Shown: in pieces, positions 20,171-29,641 of the stretch | Layout: the number at the start of each line of letters is the position of its first letter | Position numbering within the stretch: the stretch's first letter is position 1 | Assembly (NCBI RefSeq): GCF_003353175.1 | Contig: NZ_QHKS01000001.1 | Coordinates: 310,001-374,000 of the forward strand | Direction: 5' to 3' | DNA: 64,000 nt | DNA from: Paraburkholderia lacunae | Lineage (GTDB): Bacteria; Pseudomonadota; Gammaproteobacteria; Burkholderiales; Burkholderiaceae | The notes under the pieces: model-generated | What the model was told of the DNA's origin: nothing | The model's input: only the letters and a program-made list of their open reading frames with translations | Database searches by the model: none | Program-made: the position numbers and the translations under genes

Positions 20171-20913
20171 GGGGAATCTCCGGCGCTGTTGCGGATGCGG
20201 CGCAAGTCGGCGCGCTCGGCCATCAGATCGGTCGCACTGCCCGCGATGATCGCCGCGATCACCGCCAGCGGCAGCGCGAGCCGGTACGGCAGGTCGAAGG
20301 CCAGCAGCGACACGATGCCGGCGATGCTGACCGCGACCAGCGTCGAGCGCGTCGCGATCGCCGACACCATGATCGGCAGCAGCGCCAGCGTGCCCGCCAG
20401 CGCAAGACCCCAGTTGTCCGGAATCAGGCTCGCCAGCAGAATGCCGGCGATCGACGACACCTGCCACGACAGCCAGCTGCAGATCGCCATGCCCCAGTAA
20501 TAGGCCTCTTTGCCCGGCACGTAACCGGTCGGGAAGCTTTTCTTCTGGAACAGCAGGTAGATCACATCGCCGTTGAAATAGCCGAGCACGATGCGCCGCC
20601 ACATCGGCAAATAGGAAAAATGCGGCGCGAGACCGACGCTGAAGATCACGAAGCGCGTATTGACCATCGCGGCCGTGAGCAGCACGGTCCACACCGGCAG
20701 CTTGGCCGCCAGCAGCGGCAGCACCGCCAGCTGCGACGAGCCGGCGTAGCACAGCAGCGACATGGCGAGCGCCTGCGGCAGTGTGAGCACGGACTTGCTC
20801 ATCGCAATGCCGGTCACGAGGCCCCAGGAAAAAATCGCCATCAGCGTGGGCGAATAGTCGCGCGCGCCCTGACGGAAGGCACGGCGATCGAGGTTTGACA
20901 GGCGAGCGAGCAT
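20167..20913 (-). CDS. azlC: AzlC family branched-chain amino acid exporter
   Basis: 248 residues from the ATG at 20913; an alternative ATG at 20991 would add 26 residues, and neither has a strong ribosome binding site. The N-terminal FRQGARDYSPTLMAIFSWGLV and the repeated hydrophobic helices with LLCYAGSSQLAVLPLL are typical AzlC. It is the large subunit of the AzlCD exporter and forms an overlapping operon with azlD. Confidence 0.9.
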   Translation of the reverse strand: MLARLSNLDRRAFRQGARDYSPTLMAIFSWGLVTGIAMSKSVLTLPQALAMSLLCYAGSSQLAVLPLLAAKLPVWTVLLTAAMVNTRFVIFSVGLAPHFSYLPMWRRIVLGYFNGDVIYLLFQKKSFPTGYVPGKEAYYWGMAICSWLSWQVSSIAGILLASLIPDNWGLALAGTLALLPIMVSAIATRSTLVAVSIAGIVSLLAFDLPYRLALPLAVIAAIIAGSATDLMAERADLRRIRNSAGDSP

Positions 20914-21135
20914 GAGGCGAAACGCGTTGGCGCCAAACGCGCCGCAACGAAGGGAAGTCGGCGCCAGGTCATCGAGCACCCGCTGGCGCATTCGGAGTTG
21001 AATTATGCGTGCGCCGAATTATAGCGCCCGCGATGCGCCCAAATGCCCGTTCCGTGTGCAAAAGACGCTAAAATACCGGTCTTCGCACCACCTCACAAGA
21101 AAACGCCGGGCCGCCCCCCGGGTTTTCCGCCCCGC

Positions 21136-21190
21136 AGGAAGTCCCCCGCCCCGAAGGAAGGAAGTCTCCTGGGGGAATTGAGGGATTGCC
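21136..21190. repeat. Interspersed G/C-tract repeat, copy 1 (ilvE leader)
   Basis: A GCAGGAAGTCCCCCGCCCCG block followed by a GGGGGA-ATTG segment. A near-copy recurs at 24399-24450 in the start of the YheT gene. Here it lies in the untranslated region before ilvE. Confidence 0.6.
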
Positions 21191-21257
21191 CCTCGGGGAG
21201 CCTGACGCGCAGCGACAGGATTGGGGGCACTCACAACCGCACCTGCTGGAGAATCGT

Positions 21258-22181
21258 ATGTCAATGGCCGACCGCGACGGCAAGATCTGGATGGATGGCA
21301 AGCTCATCGACTGGCGCGATGCCAAGATCCATGTGCTCACCCACACGCTGCACTACGGCATGGGCGTTTTTGAAGGCGTGCGCGCCTACAAGACGGCCGA
21401 CGGCGGCACCGCGATTTTCCGCCTGAAGGAACACACCAAGCGTCTGCTGAACTCGGCGAAGATCTTCCAGATGGACGTGCCGTTCGACCACGAAACGCTC
21501 GCCGCGGCGCAGGTCGAGGTGGTCCGCGCAAACAAGCTGGAATCCTGCTACCTGCGCCCGATCATCTGGGTCGGCTCGGAAAAGCTCGGCGTGTCGGCCA
21601 AGGGCAACACGATTCACGTGGCGATCGCCGCCTGGCCGTGGGGTGCTTACCTCGGCGAAGACGGCCTGAAGAAGGGCATTCGCGTGAAGACCTCGTCGTT
21701 CACGCGCCATCACGTGAACGTGTCGATGGTCCGCGCCAAGGCGTCGGGCTGGTACGTGAACTCGATCCTCGCCAACCAGGAAGCCACCGCCGACGGCTAC
21801 GACGAAGCGCTGCTGCTCGACGTGGACGGCTACGTGTCGGAAGGCTCGGGCGAGAACTTCTTCCTCGTGAACAACGGCAAGCTGTACACGCCGGATCTGT
21901 CGTCGTGCCTCGACGGCATCACGCGCGACACGGTCATCACGCTGGCGAAAGACGCCGGCATCGAAGTGATCGAAAAACGCATCACGCGCGACGAGGTCTA
22001 CACCTGCGACGAGGCGTTCTTCACCGGCACCGCCGCCGAAGTCACGCCGATCCGCGAACTCGACAACCGCACGATCGGTTCGGGCGCGCGCGGCCCGATC
22101 ACCGAGAAGCTGCAAGCGGGCTTCTTCGATATCGTGAACGGCAAGAGCGAGAAGTACGCGCACTGGCTGAGCAAGATCTAA
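21258..22181 (+). CDS. ilvE: Branched-chain amino acid aminotransferase
   Basis: 307 residues from the ATG at 21258 (GGAG upstream). Class IV aminotransferase motifs: HTLHYGMGVFEGVRAY, YLRPIIWVGSEKLG, the PLP-lysine region VRAKASGWYVNS, and EGSGENFFLV with ITRDTVITLA. It performs the last step of Leu/Ile/Val synthesis and the first step of their breakdown. It is followed after 65 bp by a small zinc-finger gene. Confidence 0.95.
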   Translation: MSMADRDGKIWMDGKLIDWRDAKIHVLTHTLHYGMGVFEGVRAYKTADGGTAIFRLKEHTKRLLNSAKIFQMDVPFDHETLAAAQVEVVRANKLESCYLRPIIWVGSEKLGVSAKGNTIHVAIAAWPWGAYLGEDGLKKGIRVKTSSFTRHHVNVSMVRAKASGWYVNSILANQEATADGYDEALLLDVDGYVSEGSGENFFLVNNGKLYTPDLSSCLDGITRDTVITLAKDAGIEVIEKRITRDEVYTCDEAFFTGTAAEVTPIRELDNRTIGSGARGPITEKLQAGFFDIVNGKSEKYAHWLSKI

Positions 22182-22246
22182 CGCGTGCTGCCCCGGCCTT
22201 TTCAACGGCGCAACGCACGCACCCTGCATACAACGAGAAAGTCCCC

Positions 22247-22441
22247 ATGAGCGAAATCAAGGAAATGCCGCTGGTCGAACTGTCGGCAAAAGACCTACCG
22301 GCGTATTGCCCGAATCCGTCGATGCCGCGCTGGAGCGCCCACCCGCGTGTCTTTATCGACGTGACGCACGGTGAAGCGCGTTGTCCGTACTGCGGTACAC
22401 GCTACAAGCTGCGCGACGGCGAAGTGGTCAGAGGTCATTGA
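22247..22441 (+). CDS. Zinc-finger (CHCC-type) domain protein
   Basis: 64 residues. A Cys near residue 21, a His near 32 and the pair CPYC at about 46-49 form the CHCC zinc-binding pattern (YCPNPS, WSAHPRVFIDV, ARCPYCGTRY). This small family includes a subunit of mitochondrial complex I; in bacteria its role is unclear. It follows ilvE on the same strand and may be co-transcribed with it. Confidence 0.88.
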   Translation: MSEIKEMPLVELSAKDLPAYCPNPSMPRWSAHPRVFIDVTHGEARCPYCGTRYKLRDGEVVRGH

Positions 22442-22704
22442 ACACTGAACGCTGAGCGCTTGCGGTCCTGCTTGCGGTCCTGTCGGCTTCGCCCGCTGCC
22501 CGGCTGGTCGTTTGACCTGCCGTCGTTGCCCTGGCAGCAGGCGATTGCGCGGGCGCCTCGCAGCAACGCCGCAGCCACAGCCGCGGCGGGTCCGGCCGTG
22601 CCGGGTCCGCGCCACGCGCCTCGCGGCTGACTCCCTTTCACAAACCTGAACGCCACGCGCATGGCGCGCGCGGCGCTTCGTTTCGACACCGGACACTCAC
22701 TCTG

Positions 22705-23730
22705 ATGCGTCGCGCGTTGGTTATCGCACCGAACTGGATCGGTGACGCATTGATGGCGCAGCCGCTGTTCGCGCGCCTCGTGAAATTGCATCCGCGCATC
22801 GTGATCGACGCGGTCGCCCCTTCGTGGGTCGCGCCTGTGCTCGAACGGATGCCTGAAATCCGTGACGTCTACGCAACCGATCTCGCGCACGGCAAGCTGC
22901 AGATGCTGCGCCGCTGGCAACTGTCGAGCGACTTGCGCGATGTCGGCTACGACGCGGCCTACGTACTGCCGAACTCGCTGAAGTCGGCGCTGATTCCATG
23001 GATGGCGGGCATTGCGCTGCGCATCGGCTATACGGGCGAAAGCCGCTACGGCCTGCTGAACGTGCGTCACGCGAATCCGCGCAAGGACGAGCGCCCGCCG
23101 ATGGTCGGCCACTACGCCGCCCTCGCCTACGCGCCCGGCGCCAAGGTCCCCGACGATCTGCCCATGCCGCGGCTCGACGCCGACCTGAACGAGGCGTCGC
23201 GCGTGTCGGCGCGCTTCAATCTGGACACGCGCGTGCCGCTGCTGGTGTTCTGTCCCGGCGCCGAGTACGGTCCGGCCAAGCGCTGGCCGCCCGAGCATTT
23301 CGCGGCGCTCGCGCAGATGGTCGGCCAGTCGTTCCCCTACACGCAGATCGTCGCGCTCGGTTCGCCGAAAGACGCGCCGCTTGCGCAGGCGATCGCGGAG
23401 AAAGCGCCGAACGTGCGCAACCTGTGCGGCCAGACCGCGCTGGGCGAGGCTTGCGCGCTGATCTCGCGGGCCAACGCGGTCGTCACCAACGATTCCGGCC
23501 TGATGCACGTGGCCGCCGCGCTGCGTCGGCCGCTCGTGGCCGTGTACGGCTCGACCGATCCGCGCCACACGCCGCCCTTGTCGGAGCTTGCGAAGGTACA
23601 ATGGCTCCATCTCGAATGCAGTCCCTGTTTTGAGCGCGAGTGTCCGCTCGGCCATCTGAACTGCCTGAAACAGTTGGGCGCGGAACAGGTATTCGGCGAT
23701 TTGCGCGGCATGTTGCTCGCGCAACGTTGA
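22705..23730 (+). CDS. waaF: Lipopolysaccharide heptosyltransferase II (GT9)
   Basis: 341 residues. The opening RRALVIAPNWIGDALMAQPL is the WaaF N-terminus, followed by FCPGAEYGPAKRWPPEHFA and TNDSGLMHVAAALRRPLVAVYGSTDP, the GT9 sugar-nucleotide region (given in part). It ends with SPCFERECPLGHLNCL. It adds the second heptose to the LPS inner core at the cytoplasmic face. The 260 bp upstream contain no recognised gene. Confidence 0.95.
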   Translation: MRRALVIAPNWIGDALMAQPLFARLVKLHPRIVIDAVAPSWVAPVLERMPEIRDVYATDLAHGKLQMLRRWQLSSDLRDVGYDAAYVLPNSLKSALIPWMAGIALRIGYTGESRYGLLNVRHANPRKDERPPMVGHYAALAYAPGAKVPDDLPMPRLDADLNEASRVSARFNLDTRVPLLVFCPGAEYGPAKRWPPEHFAALAQMVGQSFPYTQIVALGSPKDAPLAQAIAEKAPNVRNLCGQTALGEACALISRANAVVTNDSGLMHVAAALRRPLVAVYGSTDPRHTPPLSELAKVQWLHLECSPCFERECPLGHLNCLKQLGAEQVFGDLRGMLLAQR

Positions 23731-23898
23731 ACCGACTGACACTTGCACGCAACACCGCACGCATCTGAGCGCGTCGCGTCATGTTCGCGCCTTGCGGCCC
23801 GGGCATTCTCGCGCTTGGGTGCGATTGTCCGGCGCCCCGGACTGTCCCGCTGACTGCTGCCCCGCAACCGCGCGCCGCGCACAAGAGACTGACGAGCC

Positions 23899-24345
23899 AT
23901 GCCACGTTTTGCCCATATCTTCGAAGCCGCCGCCGATACCCTGAACGCCTACTATCAGGCCGTCGCCGAGGTCAATATCGACAGCTTGATGGGCTTGTGG
24001 ATCGATGAGGAGTTCGTCAGCTGCATCTGCGCCGACGGCTCGCATCTGCACGGCCTCGACAGCATTCGAGCCGGCTTGCAGATCCAGCTGGAAGCCGCGC
24101 CGGTTTCGATCGAACCGCTTGATATCCGCGTGTACGACAGCCTCGGCACCGTCGTCTATGCGATTGCCGAAGCGCACCGGCCGGCCAATCCGGCCGCCTC
24201 GCCAACCATGGTGTTCACCACTTACGTGATGGTCCACGAACGCGGCGAATGGCGCATCGCGCATATTCATGCGAGCCCGATGCCGAACGAAACCGCCAGC
24301 CAGTTCGCCACGAAGATGCGGCACGGCCAAGGGTCGTTGCACTGA
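23899..24345 (+). CDS. NTF2-like / SnoaL-type domain protein
   Basis: 148 residues. The cone-shaped NTF2-like fold is suggested by AADTLNAYYQAVAEVNIDSLMGLW at the N-terminus (given in part), LHGLDSIRAGLQ in the middle and HERGEWRIAHIHASPMP at the end. Proteins of this type often bind small ligands or act as helper domains. It lies just ahead of the YheT-type hydrolase gene. Substrate unknown. Confidence 0.8.
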   Translation: MPRFAHIFEAAADTLNAYYQAVAEVNIDSLMGLWIDEEFVSCICADGSHLHGLDSIRAGLQIQLEAAPVSIEPLDIRVYDSLGTVVYAIAEAHRPANPAASPTMVFTTYVMVHERGEWRIAHIHASPMPNETASQFATKMRHGQGSLH

Positions 24346-24384
24346 CGCTCTGTCGATGCTTCACGTTTTTGTTCCGGCGCCGGT

Positions 24385-25524
24385 ATGAGCACGCCCCACA
24401 GGAAGTCCCCCGCCCCGCAGGAAGTCCGCTTGGGGGATTGGGGGACGACGCACGACAACTCCACTTCTTCCGGCACGACGCACGCCGCGGCTGCCGTCGA
24501 GGCAACGGTCGATCTGCTTTACCGTGCGCCGCTCTGGCTGCCGAACCGGCATGTGCAGACCATCGTTCCAGCGCTGTTCGCGCGCCGTCCGGCGGTCACA
24601 TTCCGGCGCGAGCGCTGGGACACACCAGACGGCGATTTCATCGATCTCGATTGGGTGGTGCATGACGGGCGCTCCATTGGCCCATCGGGCGCCGCCGCTT
24701 CTCCACAGGTTCCCGCCGACGAGGCCCCGCTGTTCGTGCTGTTTCATGGGCTCGAAGGCAGTTCTGCATCGCACTATGCGATGTCGCTGATGGCCGGTGC
24801 GCGCGAGTGTGGCTGGCATGGCGTGGTGCCGCACTTTCGCAGTTGCAGCGGAGCGTTGAATCTGCTGCCGCGTTTTTATCATCTCGCCGACAGCAACGAA
24901 GTGGACTGGGTGCTGCGGCGGCTGCGTGCCGCGCATCGCGGGCCGATCGTGGCCGCGGGCGTGTCGCTCGGCGGCAATGTGCTGCTGCGCTGGCTCGGCG
25001 AGCGGCGCGAGGACGCTGCGCCGGTACTCTCGGCCGCTGCCGCAATTTCGGCGCCGATCGACGTGCATGCCGGCGGACGCGCGCTGTCGCAGGGATTCGG
25101 CATGGTCTATACGCGCAGTTTCCTGAAGACGCTCAAGCAGAAAGCCGAACAGAAGCTCGTCCAGTTTCCGGATCTGTTCGACCGTGACGCGATGCGCTCC
25201 AGCCGCACGATGTATGAGTTCGACAACGTGGTGACAGCCCCGCTGCACGGCTTTCGCGATACCGACGACTACTGGAGCCGCGCGACCACGCGGCCCTTGC
25301 TGCCGCACATCGCTGTACCGACACTGGTACTGAACGCGCGCAACGACCCGTTCCTGCCGTGCGAGGCGTTACCCTCGCGGCGTGACGTGTCGGCGGCCGT
25401 GGAACTCGATCAACCCAGGCACGGCGGTCACGCCGGTTTTATGACCGGACCGTTCCCGGGCCGCATCGACTGGTTGTCGCGGCGCGTGTTCGGCTACCTG
25501 GAGCGGTACGTCGATCATGGATGA
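24385..25524 (+). CDS. YheT-family alpha/beta hydrolase
   Basis: 379 residues. The core is typical of the YheT family: LPNRHVQTIVPALF, VLFHGLEGSSASHYA, AAGVSLGGNVLLRWLGE with the nucleophile elbow, and NARNDPFLP with a late histidine in HGGHAGFM. The first ~30 residues are encoded by an interspersed repeat (24399-24450) and do not look conserved; the true start may be internal. The stop overlaps the next gene by 8 bp. Confidence 0.88.
   Translation: MSTPHRKSPAPQEVRLGDWGTTHDNSTSSGTTHAAAAVEATVDLLYRAPLWLPNRHVQTIVPALFARRPAVTFRRERWDTPDGDFIDLDWVVHDGRSIGPSGAAASPQVPADEAPLFVLFHGLEGSSASHYAMSLMAGARECGWHGVVPHFRSCSGALNLLPRFYHLADSNEVDWVLRRLRAAHRGPIVAAGVSLGGNVLLRWLGERREDAAPVLSAAAAISAPIDVHAGGRALSQGFGMVYTRSFLKTLKQKAEQKLVQFPDLFDRDAMRSSRTMYEFDNVVTAPLHGFRDTDDYWSRATTRPLLPHIAVPTLVLNARNDPFLPCEALPSRRDVSAAVELDQPRHGGHAGFMTGPFPGRIDWLSRRVFGYLERYVDHG
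24399..24450. repeat. Interspersed G/C-tract repeat, copy 2
   Basis: Near-copy of 21136-21190, with AGGAAGTCCCCCGCCCCG and a following GGGGGATTGGGGG. It overlaps the apparent 5' end of the YheT gene, which makes the annotated N-terminus doubtful. Confidence 0.6.
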
Positions 25525-26089
25525 CATCGTCAGGCAGGCCTTGGCCAAATGGCCGGATGTGCCGAGTTGCACGGGCTGGCTATTGCTCGACCGGCGCGGC
25601 AACTGGCGCATGAGGGATGAGGCTGCGCAGGCTGGCGGCGCTGCCGGCACGCCGATCCGGCACACGGCGCTGCTGGCGTTCATCAACCGGAATTACGAGG
25701 CGGATGAAAGCGGGCAGTGGTTCTTTCAGAACGGGCCGCAGCGGGTTTATGTCGAATTGGCTTATACGCCGTGGGTGGTGAGGTTGTCCGCCGATGCTGG
25801 CGGAGCGCTTTCCTTGACTGATCAGGCTGGCGGTGTCTTCGAGCCTTCGGCAGTGTATGTCGACGATGAAGGCGGAGTTCTGTTTGTCGATCGCTCGGCG
25901 CCGCCAAGAGTGGCTGTTTTGCATGATCACGATCTCGAAGTTTTTTCTGATCATGCACAGTTGGCTGACGACGGTGTCAGTGGAGCGTTTTTCTGGCGAG
26001 ACGGGGTTGCTTTGCCGCTGCAGGCTGTGCGGCGGGCGGATGTTGCCGGGCGGTTCGGATTTGTTGTCAGCCCGGCAACGAGGGCTTAA
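25517..26089 (+). CDS. Conserved hypothetical protein coupled to the YheT hydrolase
   Basis: 190 residues with no signal peptide or membrane segment. The text is regular (VPSCTGWLLLDRRGNWRMRDE, INRNYEADESGQWFFQNGPQRVYVELAYTPWVVRL, given in part) and looks like a conserved soluble domain, but I cannot name its family with certainty. It overlaps the YheT stop by 8 bp, so the two are translationally coupled. It converges with the BepA-like gene, overlapping it by 4 bp at the stops. Confidence 0.75.
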   Translation: MDDIVRQALAKWPDVPSCTGWLLLDRRGNWRMRDEAAQAGGAAGTPIRHTALLAFINRNYEADESGQWFFQNGPQRVYVELAYTPWVVRLSADAGGALSLTDQAGGVFEPSAVYVDDEGGVLFVDRSAPPRVAVLHDHDLEVFSDHAQLADDGVSGAFFWRDGVALPLQAVRRADVAGRFGFVVSPATRA

Positions 26090-27795
26090 CTCTTCTCGTC
26101 AAGCCGCTCCTCCCGGTAGCGGCTCTCCATTTCATGTAACCTCGCATCGACGGTGGCGAGATCATAGTATCCGATGGTCTTCATATCCCGCGCCTCCTTC
26201 AGTTGCCGGATGGCAGAAAGCCAGGCCCCCTCGAGAGCGAACTTTTCAGCCAACGCGCGATGCTGCGCGAGCGCATCCCCCTTCCCGGCACTCGCCTGCG
26301 CGAGATACAACCACCACGCCGGCTGCTTCGGATCAGCTCGCGTTTCCTTCAACGCCAACGCCTGCGCATCGGCAAACCGCCGCATCGTCAGCAAAGTCTG
26401 GATATGCATGTCGATCGCCGCATTCGACTGCGGCCAGCGGTTGTGCGCAAGCTCGGCGAGACGAGTGGCCTCGTCATCACGGCCGGCGCGGCGCGCAATA
26501 TCGGCAGCCAGCACATCCAGACTCGGCGAACTGCGCGCCGCCTCGCCTTCACTGCGCTCACCAGCGACAAATGCCGCACGCGAAGTCGCCAGCGACGCCG
26601 CCGCGTCCTCATAACGCTCGAGCAGCATCTGCCCATACGCCATGCCGTACCAGTTCGCGGCAACATTCAGCGCCGTACGGTCCTCGATCTCGGAGCGCAG
26701 CCGCGAAACCTCATCGGCGTATTCACTGCGCGAGCGATCCTGCAGCAAGCGTGCCCTCGCCCGCACGAAACCATATTCGGACGCCTGGTGCGGTTGCCGG
26801 TACGGCGCGCGACGGGCGCGATCCGCCATGTCGGCCATCCGCTCACCCGTCAGAGGATGCGTGCGCGCGTATGCCGGCACGCCCGTGTCGCTCATCGAGG
26901 CACGATCGAGCCGGCCGAAGAACGTCGTCATCGCGTACGGGTCGTAGCCAGCGCCGGTCAGCAACAGAAAACCGACGCGATCCGCCTCATGCTCGGCGGA
27001 ACGCGAAAAGCGCAACTGATTGTCGACCGCATACGCCTCGCCGCCGACCGCAATCGCACTGCCAAGGTCGCCGCTATGCGCGAGGACACCCGCCAGCACG
27101 CCGAACAACACGCCGGCGAGCGCCGCATAACCGCTGTGCTCGCCGGTCGTGATCATCCGCGAAATGTGCCGCTGCAAGACGTGCCCCATCTCGTGCCCGA
27201 GCACGGCCGCGAGTTCCGACTCGGTCTGCGTCGTCACGATCAACCCGGTGTTTATGCCGATGAAGCCACCCGGCAACGAGAACGCGTTGATTTGCGCGTC
27301 GCGACCCGCGAATACCTCGAAGTCCGGCCGATAGCCGCCGATGTATTGCGCGCTCGCCGCCGCGGCAAGTTTCGCGGCGACCGAGTTCAGGTAGTCGCGC
27401 ACCAGCCAGTCATCGAGATAGTCAGGGTCGCGGCGCAACGTGCGCATCACGCGCTCGCCGAGCTTGCGCTCGGCTTGCGGCGTCAGCGAACCGGCGCCGC
27501 CATTGCCGAGATCGGGCAGTTGCTGCGCGACGATCGGCGCGCGCCAGCCGCTGTTCGCGCCGGCGTTACCCGAGAGGCGGCTCTGCGCGCCGCCGTAGAC
27601 GCCGAACACGCCCCGCGCGATCGCCGGCGGCACGACGGGTTCGGCATAAGCATTCAGCGGGCCGATTTCCATCGGCGGTTCTTCAGTCTGCGTGTTGGGG
27701 CTGACGGCCGAGGCGCTGCGGGATTGCGCGAACGCGCCCGGCTGCGCGACGAGCGCGACGCACAGCAACGCAGCAAGAAACCGTTTCGGACGCAT
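26086..27795 (-). CDS. BepA-like periplasmic M48 metalloprotease with TPR region
   Basis: 569 residues from the ATG at 27795, which gives a clean signal peptide (RFLAALLCVALVAQPGAFA). The M48 domain carries HEMGH (AAVLGHEMGHVLQRH) and a downstream EHEADRVG glutamate ligand. The C-terminal ~250 residues are helical repeats (TPR-like). BepA proteases guard outer membrane assembly, in particular LptD and BAM substrates. The gene is divergent from moaC. Confidence 0.92.
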   Translation of the reverse strand: MRPKRFLAALLCVALVAQPGAFAQSRSASAVSPNTQTEEPPMEIGPLNAYAEPVVPPAIARGVFGVYGGAQSRLSGNAGANSGWRAPIVAQQLPDLGNGGAGSLTPQAERKLGERVMRTLRRDPDYLDDWLVRDYLNSVAAKLAAAASAQYIGGYRPDFEVFAGRDAQINAFSLPGGFIGINTGLIVTTQTESELAAVLGHEMGHVLQRHISRMITTGEHSGYAALAGVLFGVLAGVLAHSGDLGSAIAVGGEAYAVDNQLRFSRSAEHEADRVGFLLLTGAGYDPYAMTTFFGRLDRASMSDTGVPAYARTHPLTGERMADMADRARRAPYRQPHQASEYGFVRARARLLQDRSRSEYADEVSRLRSEIEDRTALNVAANWYGMAYGQMLLERYEDAAASLATSRAAFVAGERSEGEAARSSPSLDVLAADIARRAGRDDEATRLAELAHNRWPQSNAAIDMHIQTLLTMRRFADAQALALKETRADPKQPAWWLYLAQASAGKGDALAQHRALAEKFALEGAWLSAIRQLKEARDMKTIGYYDLATVDARLHEMESRYREERLDEKS

Positions 27796-27918
27796 CGCGA
27801 GGTTGGTAGAACGGAGTCGAAAGGCGGCGCTCGCCAATCGGACTAAGATAGCGGGCATACGGCAATTGTAGTCAGTCGTCGCGCTGCTATGATAGGCGCC
27901 CTCTGAAGGAGCCCAACC

Positions 27919-28398
27919 ATGCCTGAACTCACCCATTTCGACGCCGCCGGCCAGGCGCATATGGTGGACGTCGGCGGCAAGCAGGAGACAAAGCGCATCG
28001 CTGTCGCGCGCGGCTCGATCCGCATGCTGCCGGACACGTTCGCGCTGATCCGCGACGGCAACGCGAGAAAGGGCGACGTGATCGGCATCGCGCGCATCGC
28101 CGCGATCCAGGGCGCAAAGCGCACCGCCGATCTGATTCCGCTATGTCATCCGCTCGCGCTGACGCGCGTCAAGGTGGACTTCGAGCTCGATGAAACGCTG
28201 CCCGGCGTGCATTGCACGGCTCAGGTGGAGACGCTCGGGCGCACCGGCGTGGAGATGGAAGCGCTAACCGCCGTGCAGGTCGGGCTGCTGACGGTGTACG
28301 ACATGTGCAAGGCGGTGGATCGCGGCATGACGATCACCGATGTGCGTGTGATGGAGAAGCACGGCGGGAAGTCGGGGGATTGGGTGGCGCAGAGTTAA
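27919..28398 (+). CDS. moaC: Cyclic pyranopterin monophosphate synthase (3' end supplied by the inserted element)
   Basis: 159 residues. Motifs: [35 protein letters not shown] and the active-site lysine segment HGGKSGDW. It converts the GTP-derived intermediate to cPMP in molybdenum cofactor synthesis. An element has integrated in its 3' end: a second copy of the last 90 bp of this gene region is found at 55402-55491. The current C-terminus reads DWVAQS, while the displaced chromosomal tail at the right end would read DWVAA. The gene is therefore kept functional with only its last residues changed. Confidence 0.95.
   Translation: MPELTHFDAAGQAHMVDVGGKQETKRIAVARGSIRMLPDTFALIRDGNARKGDVIGIARIAAIQGAKRTADLIPLCHPLALTRVKVDFELDETLPGVHCTAQVETLGRTGVEMEALTAVQVGLLTVYDMCKAVDRGMTITDVRVMEKHGGKSGDWVAQS
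28300..28389 (+). repeat. attL-like 90-bp direct repeat (inside moaC)
   Basis: Identical base for base to 55402-55491. It starts at GACATGTGCAAGG and ends at GGGTGGCG. The sequence diverges immediately after this point (CAGAGT here, GCCTGA at the right end). Confidence 0.95.
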
Positions 28399-28506
28399 GG
28401 CGTTGTTTTCAATGACTTTTTCCCTCGACGCACTTAGCATTGTCCGGCGAAACGGTGCTACCGCTGACGACATCGCGGGCTTACGGAAGGACGCTTAAAT
28501 CGATCT

Positions 28507-28524
28507 TGCTCCAATCCTGCTCCA
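28507..28524 (+). promoter_or_regulatory. Putative integrase arm sites, left end
   Basis: Two TGCTCCA heptamers (28507-28513 and 28518-28524) lie 11 bp apart in the same orientation, between attL and the integrase start. Matching sites occur at the right end (55281-55309). The inference as integrase arm-binding sites rests on their phasing and their presence at both ends. Confidence 0.6.
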
Positions 28525-28537
28525 CTAGAGGACAGGA

Positions 28538-29521
28538 ATGGCCGCAATTCAGCGTAGAAAAGACAGATGGCAAGCACGAATCCGCCGTCGAGGATTTCCC
28601 GTCGAAGTCAAGACCTTTGACACCCGCCAAGATGCTGAACAGTGGGCGCGATCCGTCGAAACCGACATGGATCGGGGAAGTTTCGTCAGTCGCAGTGAAG
28701 CCGAAGCGAACACGCTTGAAGACATCATCGAACGCTACATCACTGACGTAATGCCGACACTGAGAAGTGCGACGGACGAAATATCGCGGCTTCGGGCTAC
28801 TTGCCGCACCAGACTCGCGAAACTTAGCATGGCCGCGTTGACCCCAAAGGCAGTCGCGGCTTATCGGGATGATCGGCTAAAACAAGTGAAGCCCGCCACC
28901 GTGATTCGGGAACTGGCCTACCTATCGGCAATCATCAACCATGCGCGTCGAGAATGGGACATCAACATCACGAACCCCGTCGCGTTGATCCGTAAGCCAC
29001 CATCACCCCAAGGTCGAGATCGGGTGCTGTCCGCCGACGAGGAAGCACGGCTTCTTGCGGAACTTGTCCCGACTGGTCGCATAAACGTGTGGCTGCTTCC
29101 CGCAACTATCCTGAGCTTGGAAACAGGTATGCGGCGTGGCGAACTCGTCGAACTGCGGTGGTCGAATGTCAACCTTGAAGTCCAGACCGCTTATCTACCG
29201 ATGACCAAGAACGGGACAGCACGGACGGTCCCATTGTCCAAGAAAGCGGTTGCCACTCTGGCTGCCCTTCCGCGTTCCATCGACGGCAAGGTCATCCCGG
29301 TCAAGGGCAACACGCTGCACGCGGCGTTCAGGAAGGCATGCAAACGTGCTGGCATCGAGGACCTCCACTGGCACGACCTTAGACATACCGCGATTACACG
29401 ACTGGCGCAGAAACTGCCGAACGTCATCGAACTGGCCGCCGTCTCGGGCCACCGCAGCTTGGCGATGTTGAAGCGGTACTACCATCCGTCAGCTACCGAG
29501 TTGGCACGAAAGCTCGGCTGA
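28538..29521 (+). CDS. int: Tyrosine-type site-specific integrase
   Basis: 327 residues from an ATG with GAGGACAGG upstream. An N-terminal arm-binding-like region (1-50) is followed by a SAM-like core-binding domain (55-150) and a catalytic domain with R199 (TGMRRGEL), H279/R282 (HDLRHT), H305 (SGHRS) and the tyrosine Y314 (KRYYHP). All catalytic residues are intact. Its position 140 bp from attL, facing into the element, fits a gene that integrates at the moaC 3' end. Confidence 0.95.
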   Translation: MAAIQRRKDRWQARIRRRGFPVEVKTFDTRQDAEQWARSVETDMDRGSFVSRSEAEANTLEDIIERYITDVMPTLRSATDEISRLRATCRTRLAKLSMAALTPKAVAAYRDDRLKQVKPATVIRELAYLSAIINHARREWDINITNPVALIRKPPSPQGRDRVLSADEEARLLAELVPTGRINVWLLPATILSLETGMRRGELVELRWSNVNLEVQTAYLPMTKNGTARTVPLSKKAVATLAALPRSIDGKVIPVKGNTLHAAFRKACKRAGIEDLHWHDLRHTAITRLAQKLPNVIELAAVSGHRSLAMLKRYYHPSATELARKLG

Positions 29522-29641
29522 CAGGTCTCAAGGGGCGGCACTCTATGGGTGTCGCCAGTTCTGCCCTGACCTCTTGATGGTTACTGGCCCGGTCGCAGTG
29601 ATCGGCGGGACACCGGACGCACCAGCATCCTTCGCGCCCTT

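Noticed and set aside
24361..25308. Minus-strand frame of 315 residues opposite the YheT gene
   Set aside because: His/Arg-rich shadow; the plus-strand frame carries the alpha/beta hydrolase motifs.
28300..28540. tRNA or tmRNA as the integration target
   Set aside because: No tRNA-like cloverleaf was seen at either end; the direct repeat is plain moaC coding sequence.
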